Source: Rhyacophila brunnea | Taxonomy: Eukaryota > Arthropoda > Insecta > Trichoptera > Rhyacophilidae | Direction: 5' to 3' | Length of the DNA: 64,000 nt | Assembly: GCA_022495005.1 (NCBI GenBank) | Contig: JAGYXB010000557.1 | Span: 434,001 to 498,000, forward strand | In this document: positions 59,522 to 64,000 of the stretch, piece by piece | Layout of the letters: each line of letters opens with the position of its first letter | How positions within the stretch are numbered: the stretch's first letter is position 1 | The notes under the pieces: model-generated | What the model was told of the DNA's origin: nothing | Seen by the model: the letters and a program-made list of their open reading frames with translations, nothing else | Databases searched by the model: none | Translations under genes and position numbers: made by a program

Positions 59522-60545
59522 GTACGAATGTCTACTTACAGCTTACACCTTTGAGACTTGCCAGAGATGATACTTAATCTTTGTCTTAACAAACATTAAT
59601 TATATTGGCAAAGGAAGATTTTATATAATCTCAAAGTTCAAGAAATTGATGTGCTAAGTATTATTTTATAAAACTATTTGATTTTAATACTCGTTAGGGG
59701 AGGAGACACATTTTATATTTTCCCAAATAAAAATCGTGTAATTGATTGGTGGAATGATCGTGATGGTGGATGTGGATACTGGGGAGGGGGGCGGTAACGT
59801 TAGGATGCCAGGCACTGACCTTTCATGCTGTTGATGATCATTCTCCGTGGTCTGGTTGCACTATCACTCTCACGGTATTGTTTATTGAGTCACCTGGTGT
59901 GCGGCACTTGATGTTCAGAGATAATTTGGGTTGTAAGTCTTTGTACGCGCGCGGTTGATGAATGACTGACGTTTTATATTAATAATCGGTCGACTACTAA
60001 CTCATAACTGCGGTGTGCTTGGTCTTGCGACAATACTGAGGATTTGAGGTAGAAGGGAAGAAAAAAATGAGGGCCACCATAATTGGCCCAACCAATATAT
60101 TATATATAATATTTGATCTCTATATTGTTTTAATACATCGCTATTGATTACATTAATTTGTTTTAAATACCAAAGTTTAATTCCTGTCGTTTAGCAATAA
60201 AGTAATTAAACGGTGAGAAAAATCAATATATAAATTATAAATCAGCTCGTATAAACGACAGGGTGTATAGTAACCTTTCCGAATTCCGTGAAGTATCTAT
60301 GGCGAAGCTTTTATACAATGAATATATGGATGAATTTTGATGATAATATTAATAATATCTAAGGGTTGTTATTAAAAGAAGTTAAACAAATATTTAGAAT
60401 GATATCAAACATTGAACAATTGATAATATCTCTGTTCTTCACATAATTAAGTTTATTAGGTATTAGCCAAACAACAAAACGCAATACCTTATAATAAATT
60501 ATTTAATTGAAGTATTATTTTAATACCTATTGTCAAAATTCTTAG
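59522..60545 (+). other. Epac intron i (1.0 kb)
   Basis: GT-AG, phase 0. A GC-rich patch near 59760-59960 is open (62 codons) but unrecognised. Otherwise I see nothing in it. Confidence 0.8.
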
Positions 60546-60765
60546 GAGCTGGCTGGTGAAGTGGAAGCAGATTGTGTCCAGTGGAGTTGTCTCGAGGAGC
60601 AGGCCAGCCTGATGCACCATGTGATGTCTCAGTTGAGGAGGCGGCAAGAAGAGAAAAGTCTTCACTCAGGGCAGAAGTGGAAGTTACCACCTTGCGGGCA
60701 ACCAATCAGTCTCTTCGCTGGAACGACCACGGAGACGAGGAATGTTATACATCCAGATGATGAAA
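60546..60765 (+). CDS. Epac: Epac exon j: REM to RA linker
   Basis: 220 bp, acceptor CAAAATTCTTAG, donor GAAA|GTAAGT, phase 0 in and 1 out. About residues 452-524: ELAGEVEADCVQWSCLEEQA, SLMHHVMSQLRRRQEEKSLH, SGQKWKLPPCGQPISLFAGT, TTETRNVIHPDDE. Helical end of the REM module followed by a basic, flexible stretch ahead of the RA domain; the QKWKLPP-GQPI---F element corresponds to a moderately conserved segment of Epac2. Two other open frames overlap, but only this one joins both neighbours. Confidence 0.93.
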
Positions 60766-61808
60766 GTAAGTATAGCTACAATACGATACCAACCTTTTGA
60801 TTGAAATCAAAATCAGGAATGAAAGATTTCTTATAATTAATTAGTACTCTCTGACAATTGGTAATTCTAAAGATTTTGGACTACGCCTAGAGAGATTCAT
60901 AGTGTTTATATTTCAGTTCAACCCTGGCAAGTGAGTTTAAGAAGCTTGGAACTCAAAAGTATGTTTGCTACAAATGAATCTGCAGTGAAATTCTGCTTTC
61001 ATATATGTATTTAGGTTCTGTCTCTATGATATCTTAGTGACAAGGTATGATAGTTTTATCTTTCCATTCCTTTTAAGACCTAACCAAAATATTTATATTA
61101 TGTTTATTAAATATAATGTAATAATATAGTACTTTCCACAGGTTTATGATAAGATTATGACGCACATCGTGTTACTTTTTATTTTGATAAATATGTTCTA
61201 ATATTTTACTATAATTTAATGTTAGATCAGTAATTAATGCAAGGCAAAAAATGTTTGAAATGATTGGCTCATTTTTTTTTAATTGAGTCTTATCACACAT
61301 TCAAAATGTCCCAAAATAAAACCGCAAATATCTACATTTAATGTAATGTACTAACATGCAAAAATATCACCAATTTCCCTGAGATCAAAATTTGAAGCTC
61401 GTGATTACAAATTCTAACTTAGGAGTTCCACAGATTACAAAAAGCTTTACTGATTGGCAAACAGGTGTCAGTAAAACCTAGTGCAAAATAACATATTCTT
61501 TCTAGTTTCAATGATAATAATTTATACAAAGTAAATTTCATTTCATCTAGTGTTGTATTCTTAATACATAATACCACTTTGACTTCTATTTTTATATTGA
61601 GTATATTTTTAAACAAATTGACAATCCTCTTTTCTACAAAGCTCGATAGTTTCTGTGACATTATGAAATTATTATTATGAGTATTTGTTCTCACAACATT
61701 AAATAACATACCTATAATTTGTATGTTTATAGATATGTTATTAATATATAATACTAGCAATCTTATAGCTGATATTCTGTGTTATAAATGTGACATTTTT
61801 TATTGCAG
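60766..61808 (+). other. Epac intron j (1.0 kb)
   Basis: GT-AG, phase 1. AT-rich. A 113-codon antisense frame (61419-61760) lies in it; its AT-driven composition (Ile, Asn, Leu, Lys) and lack of motifs argue against a gene. Confidence 0.8.
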
Positions 61809-62059
61809 TTATATTCAGAGTCTACTGCGCTGACCACACATACTGCACACTTAAGTTTCCTGTAAACACAAACGCGGAGACAATAAAAGTAAGCGCAGCT
61901 GATAAGCTCAAAATGCGTCCGACTGACGAATTAGTTCTCGTTGAAGTCAAGTCAACAGGAGAAAGGATGCCAATTAACGACAAAGATATCAGCATTCCGA
62001 CCAGTCTCAGTTTGAATGGAAGAATCTTCGTAGCTCCGAAAGATCATTTGGATGCATTG
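61809..62059 (+). CDS. Epac: Epac exon k: Ras-association domain
   Basis: 251 bp after TTTTTTATTGCAG, donor CATTG|GTAAAT, phase 1 in and 0 out. About residues 525-608: IFRVYCADHTYCTLKFPVNT, NAETIKVSAADKLKMRPTDE, LVLVEVKSTGERMPINDKDI, then SIPTSLSLNGRIFVAPKDHL. This ubiquitin-like fold (V-C-DHTY-T---PV) corresponds to the RA domain of Epac, which in Epac2 binds Ras and helps membrane recruitment. Full length for the domain, no lesions. Confidence 0.97.
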
Positions 62060-62319
62060 GTAAATATATTTTATTTGTCTTAGTCAAACGGTTATATCTT
62101 TTCCTGGATCTGTTCTCAGTCGTTTCCTTGTAATTGAAGATTCTGAACACTCTAAAATCATTTAGCCATCTTTTGAGTGTCCTCACAGATATGTCCTTGC
62201 TATTCATTGCTTGGGTCACAATTTTTTGAACTATCTTTTAAACATTATTAGCTTTCCGTTGCACAAGGGGTTTTTGCATATAGATGGACTATCTTTGTCT
62301 ATAATAGTATTATTCTCTA

Positions 62320-63006
62320 GGACTCATACGCACTAGCGGCTAACCGCGGGTCACGGTTGTATTCGCGGTTATCCGTAAGGCGGCTGACCGAAGGGGACAG
62401 CGGTTACGTTAGCGGCTTGCCGCAGTCAGTTTCAAAATGAATGTGACTTATCTTGGAGTTCTGTTAGCTAGCTCAGGATGTTTGAGAACCCAGATAGATC
62501 AAATAAGAAATAATTGTCTGAACAGTTTTGGAACTAGGACACTTGAAGGAGGGGTGAATAAACTGAGAATAGTTATAAAATAAAACTTATCGGAGATTTA
62601 AATGTTTTATTCCCCTCCTTGTTTGTTAGTACACTCATTTAATATTTATTTCAGAAATAAAATATTTGGGCGTTCATTTTAGGTTCTTCTCGTTCATTAG
62701 TTCTCATTTAATATATATTTTTTTTTTAAATAATTAAATTAAATATTCGGCACATTTCATATTCCATAATATGCTAGGTCATTTTTCTATATCGTGTATA
62801 AATTTTTCCGTGTCGAAATCCATATCGGAATAAGTTTTTAAGAAAAGCGGTCAGCCGCCGTCTAAATGTCTAGTGCGTGGCGCTCCGCGGTACGGACAAC
62901 CGCCGTGGTAGCCAAACCGCCGAGATGTAGTGCGTATAATAGTGCAGGCACTTTTCATACAAAAAACGAGTGGCGCGAGGCGGCCTGCCGCATGTGCGTA
63001 TGGACT
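62320..63006 (+). mobile_element. MITE with ATACGCAC ends
   Basis: Left end GGACTCATACGCACTAGCGGC; right end inverted GTCCATACGCACATGCGGC. About 18 bp of imperfect terminal repeat, then GC-rich subterminal sequence with many GCGGTTA/AACCGC/GCGGC repeats at both sides and an AT-rich middle. The target duplication is unclear, so I leave the superfamily open; Harbinger-like elements often have such ends. No transposase. Confidence 0.7.
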
Positions 63007-63574
63007 ATAAGACTCAATTAATCTCAATTCTTACCGAATAGTTATCAGTTAAGTTTCGGCCTCTTAGGCCCAAAGATATGTATCTCATTATCTCTACTTT
63101 ATAAGAGACACCAAACACAAGTAAATTTATACATATTCCACTGTCATTCATAAGACAATAAGTGTTTTCAAGAGATGCGTATTGAACCATCTTTTATCTT
63201 TTGTATTATTTGATAAGTCTGTTTGTTACTTCACGTAATATATTATTTTATGTCTAGTAGGTACCTACCATACGTGACTTAAAATCACTAAAAATTGAGA
63301 TAGGCTTCTTTGGTCCTAACGGGTCAATTTGTTACTTCAAAATATTTTTGGCTTTGTTAAAAAAAACATCTGTCATTCAATCCATCACTTATTGAATCAT
63401 TTTTAATGCTAGATAAAATTTTATTCTTGTGCAGACATCAACATTAATTCATTTCAATCTATTGTATTTTTTCATGCATCAGGTATAAAACAATAAAACT
63501 AGATGTAAACTTTCAGGGCAAACCGCTTTATTTGTTGACTAATTGACTGACCTAAGCTTCAAAGTCTATAATTC

Positions 63575-63655
63575 TGTGACATGATAGATGAGTGGCAGAA
63601 TGTCTGCTTCTGAAACTGTGGGCTGCGAGTTCGAAACCCATATCTTGCAAAATTA
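63575..63655 (+). repeat. tRNA-derived SINE head
   Basis: ATAGATGAGTGGCAGAATG (A-box region) and TGCGAGTTCGAAACCCATAT (B box GGTTCGAAACC-like), spaced about 40 bp as in tRNA-derived promoters. No clear body follows. Lies about 70 bp before the acceptor of Epac exon l. Confidence 0.5.
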
Positions 63656-63726
63656 AACAATATAGCTTTACCAATGATAATGTTGAGTTGAACAAATTGA
63701 GAATATGCTGGTTTTTGTGTTTACAG

Positions 63727-64000
63727 ACATGCTTAGCGGAGCAGGAGGTTGCAACGCAAGGCTTAGAATTGGACATGGAAACGTTCAGCACAAAGGACTT
63801 AGCATATTTCATTACAATCTTTGACTGGGACCTGTTTTGGTGTGTTCATGAGCACGAATTAATTTACCACACGTTTGGAAGGCACCATTTTGATCAAATC
63901 ACTGCCAATTTAGATGTCTTTCTGCGGCGATTTAATGAAATTCAATATTGGGTTGTCACGGAAATACTCATGTCGAGTTCGTTGAGCAAAAGAGTGACAA
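63727..64000 (+). CDS. Epac: Epac exon l: start of CDC25 catalytic domain (runs off window)
   Basis: At least 274 bp after TTTTTGTGTTTACAG, phase 0. About residues 609-699: [91 protein letters not shown]. This is the beginning of the RasGEF (CDC25) fold; [32 protein letters not shown] is diagnostic for Epac-type Rap GEFs. The catalytic hairpin and the C-terminus lie beyond the right edge. Confidence 0.97.

Larger units (their letters stand above)
62060..63726 (+). other. Epac intron k (1.7 kb)
   Basis: GT-AG, phase 0. Contains a 690-bp GC-edged TIR element (62320-63006) and a tRNA-like block (63575-63655). Nothing else recognised in 63010-63570. Confidence 0.8.
6937..64000 (+). other. Epac: Epac/RAPGEF4-like gene, partial (12 exons visible)
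   Basis: Overall gene model. Epac proteins are cytosolic cAMP sensors: cAMP binding to the regulatory half releases the CDC25 domain, which loads GTP on Rap GTPases. I joined exons at 6937-6988, 26186-26286, 30739-30967, 36094-36280, 40188-40333, 45784-45928, 57706-57885, 58367-58540, 59383-59521, 60546-60765, 61809-62059 and 63727-64000. Phases match at all eleven junctions, and the product runs cNMP-A end, linker, DEP, cNMP-B, REM, RA, CDC25 start, which is the Epac2 order. Ten introns are GT-AG and one is AT-AC. Both gene ends lie outside the window. Two cAMP domains would make it RAPGEF4-like rather than RAPGEF3-like, but only the tail of the first is seen here. Confidence 0.93.

Noticed and set aside
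61419..61760. 113-codon minus-strand open frame in an Epac intron
   Set aside because: Composition follows AT content (Ile, Asn, Leu, Lys), no motif, no splice context.
1..64000. Endogenous viral genes
   Set aside because: No capsid, polymerase or envelope-like frames recognised; the only polymerase remnants are of RTE/LINE type.

Overview
This is a 64 kb piece of an AT-rich animal genome, almost certainly an insect. The evidence is long introns, GT-AG splice signals, mariner, hAT, Harbinger-like and RTE transposons, tRNA-derived SINEs, and scattered GTAGGTACCTA-type motifs. The base composition and the hAT-type MITEs fit a hemipteran such as an aphid best, but I cannot exclude Lepidoptera from sequence alone.

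One host gene crosses the window on the + strand: the Epac/RAPGEF4-type cAMP-activated Rap guanine nucleotide exchange factor. Twelve coding exons can be placed between 6937 and the right edge, and all of them join in phase. They total 2098 coding bases, about 699 residues. In order they encode the end of the first cAMP-binding domain (52-bp exon at 6937), a Pro/Arg/Ser-rich linker (26186), the DEP domain (30739, 36094), the second cAMP-binding domain (40188, 45784, 57706), the REM/RasGEF-N domain (58367, 59383, 60546), the RA domain (61809) and the start of the catalytic CDC25 domain (63727). The promoter, first exons and most of the first cAMP domain lie left of the window; the rest of the catalytic domain lies to the right. 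The best structural discovery is the intron 58541-59382. It begins with a perfect U12-type ATATCCTTT donor, has a U12-like branch site 12 nt before its end, and ends in AC. Only this AT-AC model keeps the REM domain open.

The rest is introns of 0.5 to 19 kb, filled with transposon debris. 1-6936 (upstream of the first visible exon) holds one copy of a 600-bp TIR element, a dead mariner, an RTE tail and a hAT remnant. The 19-kb intron 6989-26185 holds a SINE, a Harbinger-like MITE, a mariner remnant, a hAT MITE with perfect 8-bp target duplication, and a nearly perfect 1.39-kb palindrome with two 679-bp arms flanked by TTAA. The 11.8-kb intron 45929-57705 holds a SINE with a 15-bp target duplication, an inverted pair of CCCGGGAT-rich hAT elements, a second dead mariner inserted inside a SINE, a GC-rich hairpin and a hAT MITE that ends about 40 bp before the next splice acceptor.

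The two linked themes are a cAMP-to-Rap signalling gene whose expression depends on minor-spliceosome splicing, and introns that carry several structures able to fold into long double-stranded RNA when transcribed.
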